From: Oceanihabitans iliipiscarium | GTDB lineage: Bacteria; Bacteroidota; Bacteroidia; Flavobacteriales; Flavobacteriaceae | Direction of reading: 5' to 3' | Assembly (NCBI RefSeq): GCF_042686125.1 | Contig: NZ_JBHUOV010000001.1 | Location: 744,001 to 808,000 of the forward strand | DNA length: 64,000 bases | Part shown: positions 7,832-17,648 of the stretch, one piece after another | How the letters are laid out: every line of letters begins with the position of its first letter | How positions within the stretch are numbered: position 1 is the stretch's first letter | The notes under the pieces: generated by a model | What the model was told of the DNA's origin: nothing | Databases searched by the model: none | The model's input: only the letters and a program-made list of their open reading frames with translations | Position numbers and translations under genes: made by a program

Positions 7832-9349
7832 TTATTGAAGTGTTGGTGAGTAGTTGGTTGGATAATCTCCAGCATCTACTAAACTACCAGAAGCTTCAAA
7901 ATTTGAGCCATAAGTAGCGTCAATAGCTTTCATTATTTCATTAGCCATAACTGCATAACCTCTAGATGTTAAATGCACACCATCTAAGCTTACTAAGCCT
8001 CCAGTAACTAAATCTGTTGTTAGTATAAAGTTTCCTGAAGCAATTCCACTAGTTGATGCTTGCTCTAAAATAGATTTAAAATCTACTAAAGCTAAACCAT
8101 AAGTATCTCTAGCATTATTAATTGCAGCATTGTAAGCGTCAGTTGCTGTTAGCACTGCTTGAACCTCTGTACTAGTTAGAACCCAATTATCAGCTAAAGG
8201 AATAGCCACACCATTTACAGTAAGTGGGTTTCCAGGTACAGCTTCTGTACCAATAAAACTTGATGCAAGTAAAACGATTAAATCATCACTAGTTGCTTGT
8301 CTCATACTAACAAGAGCAGGATCATAAACTGTTAAATCAGAAAGGTCTTCATCCATAATAACGACAGCGTTACCTTCGCCTGCTTCAAAATTTATCATTC
8401 TACTATCAGCTTCTTCCTGAGTCATCATAACTGGAGGAACTCCAACAAGAGCTTGCACTGTTGCATTATAAGTTGCATAAGCACTATTAACAGCACCAGC
8501 AGTAGCAGCGTCTAAAGGAATTGGATTATATGGTACGGTTGTAAAATATGGTAAACTTGTAACATAAGGAACGTTTGCTATAACGCCTTGAGCATTATTT
8601 GCGGTTAGTTGAGCAACGATACCATCAAATACTTGTCCAAAAACGGTTGGATCTGTAATATCAAATGAACCATATAGCGCTGGATTAAAATTACCTGTTT
8701 GGTCAACACCAATTCCACCAGAGGTTGCATAACTTAAAACATCATTACCTCCAATTTCAGATAAAGTAAAAAATGTTGGGTTTTGGTCAGCAGCATCTCC
8801 AAGCATTGTTGCAGTAGCTGAGCTTGCCATTCGTCCAAAATAAGGGTTTAAACTTCCATAACCAGGAAGTGTTAAATGGAAACTTTTAGCACCTGGAACA
8901 CCAACGTTGTTAAATGTGCTCATTAAATTTACAGAAGCATCAGTAGTTGGTGGAGGTACAGGAGCCCCTAAATCAGCTAAAAACTCATTTAACCTTTCAG
9001 GTCCTGATCCATTAAAAATTAATCTATATTCTGCAACAGGAGCAGCGCCAAAAAGCATTGCACCAGTATTATCATTCATAAGGGGTTGACTAAATGTGCC
9101 ACCACCAATATTAGCAAATTGATTCGATAGTATATTAGGAAAAGAATTCTCTTGTCCTGCTATAAATAAAGCACCATCTGAATACCCAGCAGTAAAAGAA
9201 GCTCCTAATGCAACATAATTGGAAAAGGTCGCAGAACCTGCTGTTAAAGGAGGTAATACTTCTTCAGTTGAACTTGATGAGTCATCATCACTATTACACG
9301 CTGTAAAGCTTAATGCTACAGCGAGTAACCATATATATTTTGTTTTCAT
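7832..9349 (-). CDS. SGNH/GDSL-like hydrolase lipoprotein
   Basis: A 505-residue exported esterase-like protein. A lipoprotein signal with its Cys at residue 16 in LSFTACNSDDD predicts membrane anchoring. SGNH blocks are visible: block I YVALGASFTAGYSDGA (GAS in place of GDS, nucleophile Ser kept), block III SEIGGNDVLSY and block V LDGVHLTSRGY with the Asp-x-x-His pair. The frame is open further upstream, overlapping the receptor gene, but the signal peptide fixes the start at ATG 9349 (ATG 9355 is an alternative). It sits about 10 bp downstream of a TonB receptor, so the pair is probably one operon for binding, hydrolysing and importing an esterified substrate. Confidence 0.82.
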   Translation of the reverse strand: MKTKYIWLLAVALSFTACNSDDDSSSSTEEVLPPLTAGSATFSNYVALGASFTAGYSDGALFIAGQENSFPNILSNQFANIGGGTFSQPLMNDNTGAMLFGAAPVAEYRLIFNGSGPERLNEFLADLGAPVPPPTTDASVNLMSTFNNVGVPGAKSFHLTLPGYGSLNPYFGRMASSATATMLGDAADQNPTFFTLSEIGGNDVLSYATSGGIGVDQTGNFNPALYGSFDITDPTVFGQVFDGIVAQLTANNAQGVIANVPYVTSLPYFTTVPYNPIPLDAATAGAVNSAYATYNATVQALVGVPPVMMTQEEADSRMINFEAGEGNAVVIMDEDLSDLTVYDPALVSMRQATSDDLIVLLASSFIGTEAVPGNPLTVNGVAIPLADNWVLTSTEVQAVLTATDAYNAAINNARDTYGLALVDFKSILEQASTSGIASGNFILTTDLVTGGLVSLDGVHLTSRGYAVMANEIMKAIDATYGSNFEASGSLVDAGDYPTNYSPTLQ

Positions 9350-9359
9350 GTTCATTTTT

Positions 9360-12179
9360 TTATAAGTTATTAATTGTCCAAGACACATAATATTGTGAGC
9401 CAATAAATCCAGATCCAAAAGCGGTAAAGTATTCGTCACCTAAAAGGTTAGCAGCTCCAACTTTAAAGGTTGATTTTAAGCTAGGGATTCTATAATTAAT
9501 TTGTGCATCAATAGTATGGTAAGCAGGAACATCTCCATCGCCAAAAGAGGCTTCCCAAAGATAACTGTCACTCCATTTCCAAGCGAGGTTAAATCCGAAA
9601 TTTTTGAATAACTCTGTATTTCCAAAAGAGGCTTTCACCTTATGTTCTGGAGTATTGAAGCCAGTTCTAAAATCTGGATCTTGTGATGTGTCAAAATCTA
9701 ATTTCGCAAAAGTATAGTTCATGGCTAAGTCGAAGTTTCCTAAGACTTTGGTTGATACAGCAATTGCTGCACCATAAGAATTTACAGAAGCATCTGTGTT
9801 TGTATATGTTTGATAGACCTCAAAATCATCATTTTGAAGCGCAGCAAGTATCATTTGTGTGTCTTCGTTTAATCCAGCAACAGTAGCTGGGTTTGCAGGA
9901 TCGTAACCTGTTAAATCAAAATTTTGATTATCTCCATAATATGTTGCAATTACATTTTTAGTAGATTGGAAATCTTTGTAAGAGTTATAATATCCACTTA
10001 AATCAATCACAAGTCCTTTTACTTTTCCTCTATATCCTAATTCAAAAGAAGATACTTGCTCAGGTTTTACACTGCCAGGATTTGCTACAAATTCACGACC
10101 ATTATTAGCAGCATCATGATTTCCTAACTCAGTAGCTATACTAGCAGTCATAGAATTGTTGTAACCACTTTCTCCTGTTTGTGTGATTGTTGCAGGCATA
10201 CCAAATGCCGCTTGGGCAAATGGACTCACATCATAAGTGCCAAAATAGCGTTCATGGTTGATTTTTGCACCACCTACTAAAAAGGCTCTTCCTCCATCAA
10301 GACCTATAAATAACTCTTGAGTTGAAGGGTTTCTAAATCCAGTTTGAAAAGATCCACGAATATTATGATCCTTGTTTATGGTTAAACCAGCAGAAATTCT
10401 TGGCGAAAAGAATCCGTCAAATAATTCAGCTTTATCATAACGTACAGAACCTGTAAGTTTCAATTCCATGCTTTCGTTTAAATCTAAACTTTTTTGAATT
10501 TGTGTATATATACCAAATTCAGAATAATTAATCGGTCCATCATAGTCCGTATAAATTGTACCAAAAGAATTTAACGAGAATTTTCTGTAAGAACCACCAA
10601 CTTGAATTTCGGCAATATCTAAAAGATGAGAGAAATTATAATTAGCATCAGCATGATAAATTTTAGAGTTATCTTGAAATTTAGATCCTGTTGTTAAGTC
10701 TGGGTCATTTATTATTTTATTGAAAGCTCTATTAAATTGTGGAGAACCTGGTTCATAACGCTCAGCTTCAGCCACAGCTCTTGCAGCAGCGTGTGCTTCA
10801 GCTTCAGTTGCACCGCTAAATGTAGCATTTACATAAGTACCTATGTAATCACCAAACCAATCGGCATCAGATTTCCATTCTCTATTTATATTCACACCTG
10901 TGGCATCCATAACATAAGTATCACCTGCTTTGTCTTCAGTAACATAGCCTCTTAAGAAGAAGTTATCATTTTTAATTTCTAGCTTATGTTGTTGCATAAA
11001 AAAGCCATCAATTCTGTAGCGTTGTGCACCTTGATAGATTGTAGATCCAGTTCCAACTTTACCTACATATGCAATTTCTAGGCTATTATCTGTTATTGGC
11101 CTATAATATAAGCCCCAGTCTGCTTTAATACTCTCGGCTTTATTGTCTGTTAAATCAGATTCTTTATACCCTGTTCTACTCACCACAACATTTGGTATAA
11201 TCCCAACACCACCACCAGCAGCTCTAATATTTGCTGAAACTTCATCACCATATATATTAATACCATCGTAATCTAAGTCGGCTCTAGTTAACCCTCTGTT
11301 TAATTTATCTGCTTCACTATCTGCTAACCAATCTGTACCATTGACGTAGCCAAAATTCACTTTAGCTGCAAATTTATCAGAAAATTTATGCGCCATACGG
11401 ATTCCTAAATCTGTATATGGATTGTCTCCAGCAGCTTCTTGTGATGTAATACCTTGTTTGATATAACCACTAATGCCTACATGATCAAAAGGATTTTTAC
11501 TAGTCATGAATAAAATACCATTAAAGGCGTTAGCTCCGTATAAAGCAGAAGCGGCACCAGGTAGTAATTCAATACTTTGCACATCTGTTTCAACCATTCC
11601 AATTAAATTTCCAAGCGGGAAATTTAATGCAGGAGCCGAATTATCCATGCCATCAACTAATTGCATAAATCGCGGATTATTAAAAGCGGCAAAACCTCTA
11701 GTGTTAATTGACTTAAATGTTAAACTGTTAGTATTTATATCTACACCTTTTAAATTTTCTAAACCATCATAGAAATCGGCTGACGCTGTATTTTTAATTT
11801 CCTTTAAGCCAAAGCGTTCAACGGTTACTGGCGACTCAAAAATACGTTCAGGAGTTCTAGATGCAGAAACTACAACTTCATCTAAAGCTGTTCCTTCATT
11901 TAGAATAAAATTTAGGGTTTGATTGTTTGATGTTACTTCTATTGACATAGATTCAAACCCAATGCTACTAGCTTGTAGCGTAAAGGGAGGATTTTGATCT
12001 ACATTTAAAGTAAAATTACCATCAAAATCTGTAACTGTACCAACTGAAGCATCTACTACTATAATGTTTGCGCTAGGAATAGGCAATCCATTATCATCCA
12101 CTACAGTTCCTGTTATTGTTGTTTGTGCAAAGGTTATTCCACAAAAAAACAACAATAAAATTGAAAGAATTGTTCTCAT
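9360..12179 (-). CDS. TonB-dependent receptor with carboxypeptidase-like N-domain
   Basis: A 939-residue outer-membrane receptor. Signal peptide at 1-18 (ending ITFAQ), then a CarboxypepD_reg-like beta-sandwich (about 20-105, ITGTVVDDNGLPIPSANIIV), the TonB box/plug region (about 108-235, ALDEVVVSASRTPERIFESP) and a long barrel ending QYYVSWTINNL. The plug includes the conserved ALYGANAFNGILFMTSKNP segment. No SusD partner follows; instead an SGNH lipoprotein gene starts 5-11 bp downstream, suggesting a receptor-hydrolase pair. The substrate cannot be read from sequence. Confidence 0.88.
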   Translation of the reverse strand: MRTILSILLLFFCGITFAQTTITGTVVDDNGLPIPSANIIVVDASVGTVTDFDGNFTLNVDQNPPFTLQASSIGFESMSIEVTSNNQTLNFILNEGTALDEVVVSASRTPERIFESPVTVERFGLKEIKNTASADFYDGLENLKGVDINTNSLTFKSINTRGFAAFNNPRFMQLVDGMDNSAPALNFPLGNLIGMVETDVQSIELLPGAASALYGANAFNGILFMTSKNPFDHVGISGYIKQGITSQEAAGDNPYTDLGIRMAHKFSDKFAAKVNFGYVNGTDWLADSEADKLNRGLTRADLDYDGINIYGDEVSANIRAAGGGVGIIPNVVVSRTGYKESDLTDNKAESIKADWGLYYRPITDNSLEIAYVGKVGTGSTIYQGAQRYRIDGFFMQQHKLEIKNDNFFLRGYVTEDKAGDTYVMDATGVNINREWKSDADWFGDYIGTYVNATFSGATEAEAHAAARAVAEAERYEPGSPQFNRAFNKIINDPDLTTGSKFQDNSKIYHADANYNFSHLLDIAEIQVGGSYRKFSLNSFGTIYTDYDGPINYSEFGIYTQIQKSLDLNESMELKLTGSVRYDKAELFDGFFSPRISAGLTINKDHNIRGSFQTGFRNPSTQELFIGLDGGRAFLVGGAKINHERYFGTYDVSPFAQAAFGMPATITQTGESGYNNSMTASIATELGNHDAANNGREFVANPGSVKPEQVSSFELGYRGKVKGLVIDLSGYYNSYKDFQSTKNVIATYYGDNQNFDLTGYDPANPATVAGLNEDTQMILAALQNDDFEVYQTYTNTDASVNSYGAAIAVSTKVLGNFDLAMNYTFAKLDFDTSQDPDFRTGFNTPEHKVKASFGNTELFKNFGFNLAWKWSDSYLWEASFGDGDVPAYHTIDAQINYRIPSLKSTFKVGAANLLGDEYFTAFGSGFIGSQYYVSWTINNL

Positions 12180-12356
12180 TTTTTAGTTTTAGGTTAAATT
12201 AATTGAGCCAATATAATTAATTATTCTCAAAATTTGAGATAGATTCTTTTTAAATTATGCACGCATAGTAGTTTTTTAACAAAAAAACAACGGATAAATT
12301 ATTGTATTCTATAAAGTTATAGGCTAAAATTGATAATATGAAAAAAGTAGAGGTTA

Positions 12357-14204
12357 CTATTCTACAGTAACAGATTTAGCTAAATTTCTAGGTTGATCTA
12401 CATTTTTATCTAATAATACAGCAATATGATAGGATAATAACTGTAAAGGAATTGTAGTCAATAATGGTGTTAAAGATTCTAAGGTTTCAGGAACTTCAAT
12501 AACATGATCAGCTAAGTTTTTAACATTAACATCACCTTCTGTTACAATACCAATTATTTTACCTGCTCTAGATTTTATTTCTTCAATATTACTTACTACT
12601 TTTTCGTAATGTCCTTTTTTAGTAGCAATAACAAATACAGGCATTTGATCATCAATAAGAGCAATTGGGCCATGTTTCATTTCAGCAGCAGGATAACCTT
12701 CGGCATGTATATATGAAATTTCTTTAAGCTTAAGAGCGCCTTCTAAAGCCACTGGAAAGTTGTAGCCACGTCCTAGATATAAACAGTTTTTAGCATCTTT
12801 ATAGGTGTTAGCAACAGTTTTAATATGTTCGTCAGACAATAAAGCTTTCGCAACTTTTTCAGGGATTAATTCTAATTCTTGTAAGTGATAACGGTAATTA
12901 GAATTTGATATTTTTCCTTTTTCTTTTGCAAGTTTTAAAGCGATTAAAGACAAAACAGTGATTTGTGTTGTAAAAGCTTTAGTGGAAGCCACACCTATTT
13001 CGGGTCCAGCATGAGTGTAAGCTCCTGCATCTGTTTCTCTTGCAATAGAAGACCCTACAACATTACAGACACCAAAAACAAATGCGCCATTTTGTTTAGC
13101 CAATTTAATTGCAGCTAAAGTATCTGCTGTTTCACCAGATTGCGAGATCGCAATAACGACATCTTTATCTGTAATAACTGGATTTCTATATCTAAACTCC
13201 GAAGCGTATTCAACTTCAACAGGGATTCTAGCTAAGTCTTCAAAAATGTATTCTGCAACCAATCCAGCATGCCAAGAAGTACCACAAGCAACAATAGTTA
13301 TTTTATCTGCATTGATGAATTTTTCAATATTATCATCTATTCCAGCCATTCTAATGATACCTTCTTTCACCAAAAGACGACCTCTGTAAGTGTCGCGAAT
13401 AGCATCTGGTTGTTCGTGTATTTCTTTCAGCATAAAGTGTTCATAGCCACCTTTTTCAATTTGCTCTAAGTTCATTTGAAGCTCATGAATATAGGGAGCA
13501 ACAAGAGAATCATCTTTAATCTTTCTAATTTTTACACCTTTTTTTATTCTAACAACTGCCATTTCTTCATCTTCAAGATAAATAGCGTTTTTTGTGTATT
13601 CAATAAAAGGAGAGGCATCGCTTGCTATAAAAAATTCACCTTCACCTACACCAATTGCTAAAGGGCTTCCTAATCGAGCGATAACAATTTCATCTGGTTT
13701 ATTTCTGTCAAATACAGCAATCGCATAAGCACCTACAACTTGATTGAGTGCAATTTGTACGGCTTTACCAAGTTTTACATTTTCTTTAAGTTTTATATCT
13801 TCAATTAGGTTTATTAAAACTTCTGTATCTGTATCAGATTTAAAGGTATAACCTCTTTTGGTTAGCTCTGTTTTTAAGGCATCATAATTTTCAATGATTC
13901 CATTATGTATAATTACTAAATCACCAGAATTAGAGTAATGTGGATGTGAATTTATATCATTAGGAACGCCATGAGTGGCCCAACGTGTATGTCCAATACC
14001 AAGGTTTCCGTTTATAGATATTTCATTTTCTAAGCGTTTTTGTAGATCGGCAACTTTCCCTTTAGTTTTAGATACTTTTAAATCAGTACCATCAAAAAGT
14101 GCAATTCCAGCACTATCATAACCTCGATATTCTAAACGTTTAAGACCTTCTAAAATAATAGGGTAAGCTTCTCTATGTCCAATATAACCTACAATTCCAC
14201 ACAT
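12357..14204 (-). CDS. glmS: Glutamine-fructose-6-phosphate aminotransferase
   Basis: A 615-residue enzyme converting fructose 6-phosphate and glutamine to glucosamine 6-phosphate, the first step to UDP-GlcNAc for peptidoglycan and LPS. The N-terminal glutaminase uses Cys2 (MCGIVGYIG), with GIGHTRWATHG and HNGIIENYD as further active-site segments. Two SIS domains follow (CGTSWHAGLVAEY, SQSGETADTLAA, EGALKLKEISYIHAEG), ending in the usual NLAKSVTVE. Full length. It lies 6 bp after the DUF4270 gene in a GT5-DUF4270-glmS operon. No glmS ribozyme fold was recognised upstream. Confidence 0.97.
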   Translation of the reverse strand: MCGIVGYIGHREAYPIILEGLKRLEYRGYDSAGIALFDGTDLKVSKTKGKVADLQKRLENEISINGNLGIGHTRWATHGVPNDINSHPHYSNSGDLVIIHNGIIENYDALKTELTKRGYTFKSDTDTEVLINLIEDIKLKENVKLGKAVQIALNQVVGAYAIAVFDRNKPDEIVIARLGSPLAIGVGEGEFFIASDASPFIEYTKNAIYLEDEEMAVVRIKKGVKIRKIKDDSLVAPYIHELQMNLEQIEKGGYEHFMLKEIHEQPDAIRDTYRGRLLVKEGIIRMAGIDDNIEKFINADKITIVACGTSWHAGLVAEYIFEDLARIPVEVEYASEFRYRNPVITDKDVVIAISQSGETADTLAAIKLAKQNGAFVFGVCNVVGSSIARETDAGAYTHAGPEIGVASTKAFTTQITVLSLIALKLAKEKGKISNSNYRYHLQELELIPEKVAKALLSDEHIKTVANTYKDAKNCLYLGRGYNFPVALEGALKLKEISYIHAEGYPAAEMKHGPIALIDDQMPVFVIATKKGHYEKVVSNIEEIKSRAGKIIGIVTEGDVNVKNLADHVIEVPETLESLTPLLTTIPLQLLSYHIAVLLDKNVDQPRNLAKSVTVE

Positions 14205-14210
14205 AGTTAA

Positions 14211-15851
14211 TTAGTTTTCTGGTTCGGTATAAAAAATTTCTAATTGTACTCTTTTTTCATCATCGACATTTTCATGGCTTCCATGTAATATAGTTCCTTT
14301 AGGAGACAAAACGGTTCCAGAAGAAATATTTGTTACTAATTCATCTTCACTATCGAGGATACTAGATTGCTGTATTTCATTTACGTTAGTTGAAACAAAT
14401 AGACCTAGTTTTGTATTTAAAGAATCTCGTATAAATATATTGTTTATATGTTCTGTTATCTTGATTTTATATTTAATACCATTTTTTTCTTCATCTCTTT
14501 CAAGCAGGCTAGAATGGTTGATTTTTGAATTTACTGGGTCAGCACTATTTGTAGATCCATCAATAAAATAATCTATTACAGGTAAATTGGTGTTAAGATC
14601 TAATAGCAATATTCTATCTGGTTCATTATCGTTAACTAAGGTTTGGTCAACATAAAAAACAATATTAGCTTCATTAATTAACCATTTCTCTTTTTTGTTA
14701 TTGAAGTATTCAAAAGCAGGCATATAAGTATCTGTTTCTTCATCTAAGACATCGCCATTAAATAAATCTATAACAGCCATAGCGCCTTCTCCGCCTTTTA
14801 GAAACAGATGTTCATCACCATCTACATCATTAGCCATAGTGTTTGCATTGTCGATTACGGTATTTGTTGGGTCGTTTTCAATAATGTTTAAACGATTACC
14901 TGAAAAATTAAATCCATAAAACCCATCTTCTCTAACATCTACTTCTTCACCTGTATCGTCATCTATTTCTGTTCCTGTAACATGTGTATAATTGACTATG
15001 ACACTAGCAGTGCTAAAGTTAAGCATAATCATGTTTCCATTTGCATCAACAGCTTCAGTTTTAAAGTATAAACCTCTAAAATATTCTTTAAAGTTATTAG
15101 AGTTGCTTAATTCTTGATGAGAAATGTCTTCTACATCATCAAAAAATAATAAATCTTCCCAAAATGAACCACCAGGATTTAGTAGCTCTACACGTAAGCT
15201 AGGCGCTATTCTTTCAGACTCTTCTTCTTCTCCAGTTTCTTCATTTATTTCTGTTAAAACAATTTCTAAATTACTAGGGTAGAAATCATCGCTTTCAAAT
15301 AATAATTCGCCTCTATGTGGTGGGTTGTCAAAATCTACTGTTGCATTAATATTTGAATAGTATTTTTGTGTTTCTTCAGCATTTTCTGGGTTAAAATCTC
15401 TTAAAAAATAATTACTCTTATATATAGACAATTTTATTGGTTCACTACCAAAAAGGGAATCTAATTCATATTCAACCTCGCCATTATCATCAGTGCCCAG
15501 ATTAGTTACATAATAAGGAACGGTTAATATTACCGATTCTAATTCTGGGTTATCTCCAAAATCAGGATCAAATGATGTTGGTACTATTTGAGTCACAACA
15601 TTAGTTGTTGTTAATCCGTAGGTGCTACTCTTGTACACACCTAATAAATTAGATGGCAACTGATTGGTTTGTACAGGATTTACTTTTTTATTGTACGCTA
15701 CTATTGGAAATTTCTTAGAATTTGTACTAAAGTTTTCAGATCCTTGAATGTCACTTTCTATTGAAGAGAAATCTTTATCACAGGCTATAAACGCTAAAGT
15801 TATAAGCATAAATAGACTAGTTGTTTTAAGGGCTTTTATTATCTTTTTCAT
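14211..15851 (-). CDS. DUF4270 family lipoprotein
   Basis: A 546-residue predicted lipoprotein: N-terminal hydrophobic stretch with the lipobox Cys at residue 24 (LAFIACDKDF), then an all-beta-looking, acidic protein. The order GT5-like protein, DUF4270, glmS is a recurring neighbourhood in Flavobacteriaceae, and this family occurs with that context. The function is unknown; location and acidity suggest a cell-surface or periplasmic role. Spacers of 16 bp upstream and 6 bp downstream imply co-transcription with both neighbours. Confidence 0.82.
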   Translation of the reverse strand: MKKIIKALKTTSLFMLITLAFIACDKDFSSIESDIQGSENFSTNSKKFPIVAYNKKVNPVQTNQLPSNLLGVYKSSTYGLTTTNVVTQIVPTSFDPDFGDNPELESVILTVPYYVTNLGTDDNGEVEYELDSLFGSEPIKLSIYKSNYFLRDFNPENAEETQKYYSNINATVDFDNPPHRGELLFESDDFYPSNLEIVLTEINEETGEEEESERIAPSLRVELLNPGGSFWEDLLFFDDVEDISHQELSNSNNFKEYFRGLYFKTEAVDANGNMIMLNFSTASVIVNYTHVTGTEIDDDTGEEVDVREDGFYGFNFSGNRLNIIENDPTNTVIDNANTMANDVDGDEHLFLKGGEGAMAVIDLFNGDVLDEETDTYMPAFEYFNNKKEKWLINEANIVFYVDQTLVNDNEPDRILLLDLNTNLPVIDYFIDGSTNSADPVNSKINHSSLLERDEEKNGIKYKIKITEHINNIFIRDSLNTKLGLFVSTNVNEIQQSSILDSEDELVTNISSGTVLSPKGTILHGSHENVDDEKRVQLEIFYTEPEN

Positions 15852-15867
15852 AGTAATTTTGATGATT

Positions 15868-16677
15868 TTAGCTTAATACTTCTGTGTTGTAAAAGTTCGT
15901 ATATGCTTCGCTAAATTCATCTTTATTTTTATAATCTAATACTGGTTTTTCAGAGTCTTTTAAATGCTTTTCAATGTCTTTAGGTAAATCTTCAGAACCA
16001 ATAATTAAAGCATCAGAATAATCAATAGCGACTTTCATTAAGTTGTTAAAAGTTGGCTTTTCAAGTGTTTCAATAGCGTTACTATCAATATTATCAAACT
16101 TTACTTTGTTAGACATGTCTTTGTTTAACGTTCCTTCAAAGTTTTGATTGTATATTGAGGTTACTATTTTACTTTCATTAAACAAAGGTTCATCTTTATA
16201 ATACTCTTTAAGGTATAATGGTAATAATGAAGCCAGCCAACCATGTACATGAATAATATCTGGAGACCAATTTAATTTTTTAACCGTTTCAATAACCCCT
16301 TTAGCAAAGAAAATAGCACGCTCATCATTGTCAGGAAATAAATTTCCATCTTCATCTGTTAAAGTTGCTTTGCGTTTGAAATACTCGTCATTATCAATAA
16401 AATAAACTTGAATACGTTCTTTAGGAATAGATGCAACTTTTATAATAAGAGGCATGTCTAAGTCATTAATTACCAAATTAATTCCAGAGAGCCTAATAAC
16501 CTCATGTAATTGATGCCTTCTTTCATTAATATTCCCATATCTAGGCATGAATATTCGTATTTGACCACCTTGTTGATTCACCATTCTAGGGACTTCAAAT
16601 GACATTGAAGAAATTTCGGTTTCAGGTAAATAAGGCACTACTTCAGATGATACATATAATATCCTCTTATCTTTCAT
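15868..16677 (-). CDS. GT5 glycogen/starch-synthase N-terminal domain protein
   Basis: A 269-residue protein matching only the N-terminal Rossmann domain of glycogen synthase (GT5): ILYVSSEVVPYLPETEISSM, then DIIHVHGWLASLLPLYL and DNDERAIFFAKGVIETV. The ADP-glucose binding C-terminal domain of about 200 residues is absent, and the KxGGL motif is replaced by PETEISSM, so normal synthase activity is doubtful. The frame ends cleanly and is embedded in an operon with DUF4270 and glmS, arguing for a maintained variant rather than decay. It may be a regulatory or acceptor-binding relic. Divergent from panC, with a 109-bp shared promoter region. Confidence 0.75.
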   Translation of the reverse strand: MKDKRILYVSSEVVPYLPETEISSMSFEVPRMVNQQGGQIRIFMPRYGNINERRHQLHEVIRLSGINLVINDLDMPLIIKVASIPKERIQVYFIDNDEYFKRKATLTDEDGNLFPDNDERAIFFAKGVIETVKKLNWSPDIIHVHGWLASLLPLYLKEYYKDEPLFNESKIVTSIYNQNFEGTLNKDMSNKVKFDNIDSNAIETLEKPTFNNLMKVAIDYSDALIIGSEDLPKDIEKHLKDSEKPVLDYKNKDEFSEAYTNFYNTEVLS

Positions 16678-16715
16678 ATATCTGTTGCTTTTGAAAATTC
16701 AAAATAAAAAACACG

Positions 16716-16723
16716 CAAAATTA
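16716..16723 (-). promoter_or_regulatory. Candidate -7 box for GT5-DUF4270-glmS
   Basis: The minus strand reads TAATTTTG, 39 nt before the GT5 start; one half of a divergent promoter pair with panC. Confidence 0.5.
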
Positions 16724-16754
16724 CAAAAATTTATGCAGTTTGTCAGTAAAATAT

Positions 16755-16762
16755 TAAGTTTG
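16755..16762 (+). promoter_or_regulatory. Candidate -7 box for panC
   Basis: TAAGTTTG, a full match to TAnnTTTG, 24 nt before the GTG start of panC. No clear -33 TTG. Confidence 0.5.
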
Positions 16763-16786
16763 CACACGTTAATTTTTTATTAAATA

Positions 16787-17635
16787 GTGAAGATCTTTAC
16801 AGAAAAAAAACAAATCCAAAAGTTTATAACGCAAATTAAGCGTGAAAATCAAACTATTGGATTTGTACCAACCATGGGAGCATTACACCAAGGGCATTTG
16901 TCTTTAGTTCAACAAGCCCTTATAAATAATGACGTTACTATAGTTAGTGTTTTTGTTAATCCTACACAATTTGACAATGCTGAAGATCTAAAAAAATACC
17001 CCAGAACCCTAAAAAAAGATACCGCTTTACTAGAAACATTATCAGAAAAAATTTTAATCTATGCGCCTTCAGTTGATGATATTTATGAAGGGAAAACCGA
17101 AGCACAACAGTTTTCTTTTGATGGATTAGAACATGAAATGGAAGGTAAATTTAGAAAAGGGCATTTTGATGGTGTTGGAACGATTGTAAAACGTTTATTT
17201 GAAATCGTGACTCCTAATCATGCTTATTTCGGAGAAAAAGACTTTCAGCAATTAGCAATTATTAAAAAATTAGTAGAAAAACACAGCATTCCAGTTAAAA
17301 TTATAGGCTGTAAAATACATAGAGAAACTAATGGTTTAGCAATGAGTTCTAGAAACACAAGGCTTAAACCTGAATATAAAAAAGCAGCACCTTTTATTTA
17401 TAAGACACTTAAAACTGCCAAAGTCATGTTTGGCACAAAAAGTGCTAATAAAGTTACAGAATGGGTTATTAATCAATTTGATGCACACGATTTATTAACT
17501 TTAGAATATTTCATTATTGCAGATGTTAAAACCCTAAAAACAGTTAAAAGAAAATCAAACAAAAAAAACTATAGAGCGTTTATTGCCGTTTATGCTGATG
17601 ACATCAGATTAATAGACAATATAACCCTAAATTAA
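16787..17635 (+). CDS. panC: Pantoate--beta-alanine ligase
   Basis: A 282-residue enzyme joining pantoate and beta-alanine with ATP to form pantothenate, the precursor of coenzyme A. The HxGH-type nucleotide motif is in PTMGALHQGHLSLV, pantoate-binding FVNPTQFDNAEDLKKYPR follows, and GEKDFQQL and MSSRNTRL (KMSKS-equivalent) are intact. The start is GTG at 16787, aligned with the family N-terminus MKIFTEKK. It lies 13 bp upstream of panD, which supplies beta-alanine, so the two consecutive steps are encoded together. Confidence 0.97.
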   Translation: MKIFTEKKQIQKFITQIKRENQTIGFVPTMGALHQGHLSLVQQALINNDVTIVSVFVNPTQFDNAEDLKKYPRTLKKDTALLETLSEKILIYAPSVDDIYEGKTEAQQFSFDGLEHEMEGKFRKGHFDGVGTIVKRLFEIVTPNHAYFGEKDFQQLAIIKKLVEKHSIPVKIIGCKIHRETNGLAMSSRNTRLKPEYKKAAPFIYKTLKTAKVMFGTKSANKVTEWVINQFDAHDLLTLEYFIIADVKTLKTVKRKSNKKNYRAFIAVYADDIRLIDNITLN

Positions 17636-17636
17636 T

Positions 17637-17644
17637 TATCTTTG
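17637..17644 (+). promoter_or_regulatory. -7 box abutting the panD start (leaderless candidate)
   Basis: TATCTTTG overlaps the end of the panC stop region's spacer and ends 4 nt before the panD ATG, so panD may have a second, leaderless transcript in addition to readthrough from panC. Confidence 0.45.
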
Positions 17645-17648
17645 CCTC

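Noticed and set aside
7681..7917. Plus-strand 78-codon frame at the atpD promoter
   Set aside because: It spans the atpDC promoter and the SGNH gene terminator and overlaps the SGNH coding end; no family resemblance, so it is a chance frame.
9350..9439. Longer N-terminus for the SGNH lipoprotein
   Set aside because: The extra 28-30 residues overlap the receptor gene in another frame and would bury the lipoprotein signal peptide.
12341..12365. Terminator at the end of glmS
   Set aside because: A 5-bp stem GTAGA/TCTAC followed by six T on the minus strand is too weak to call.
15868..16677. GT5 gene as a pseudogene
   Set aside because: The frame is intact, in a tight operon and with its own -7 box; a short maintained variant is more likely than decay.
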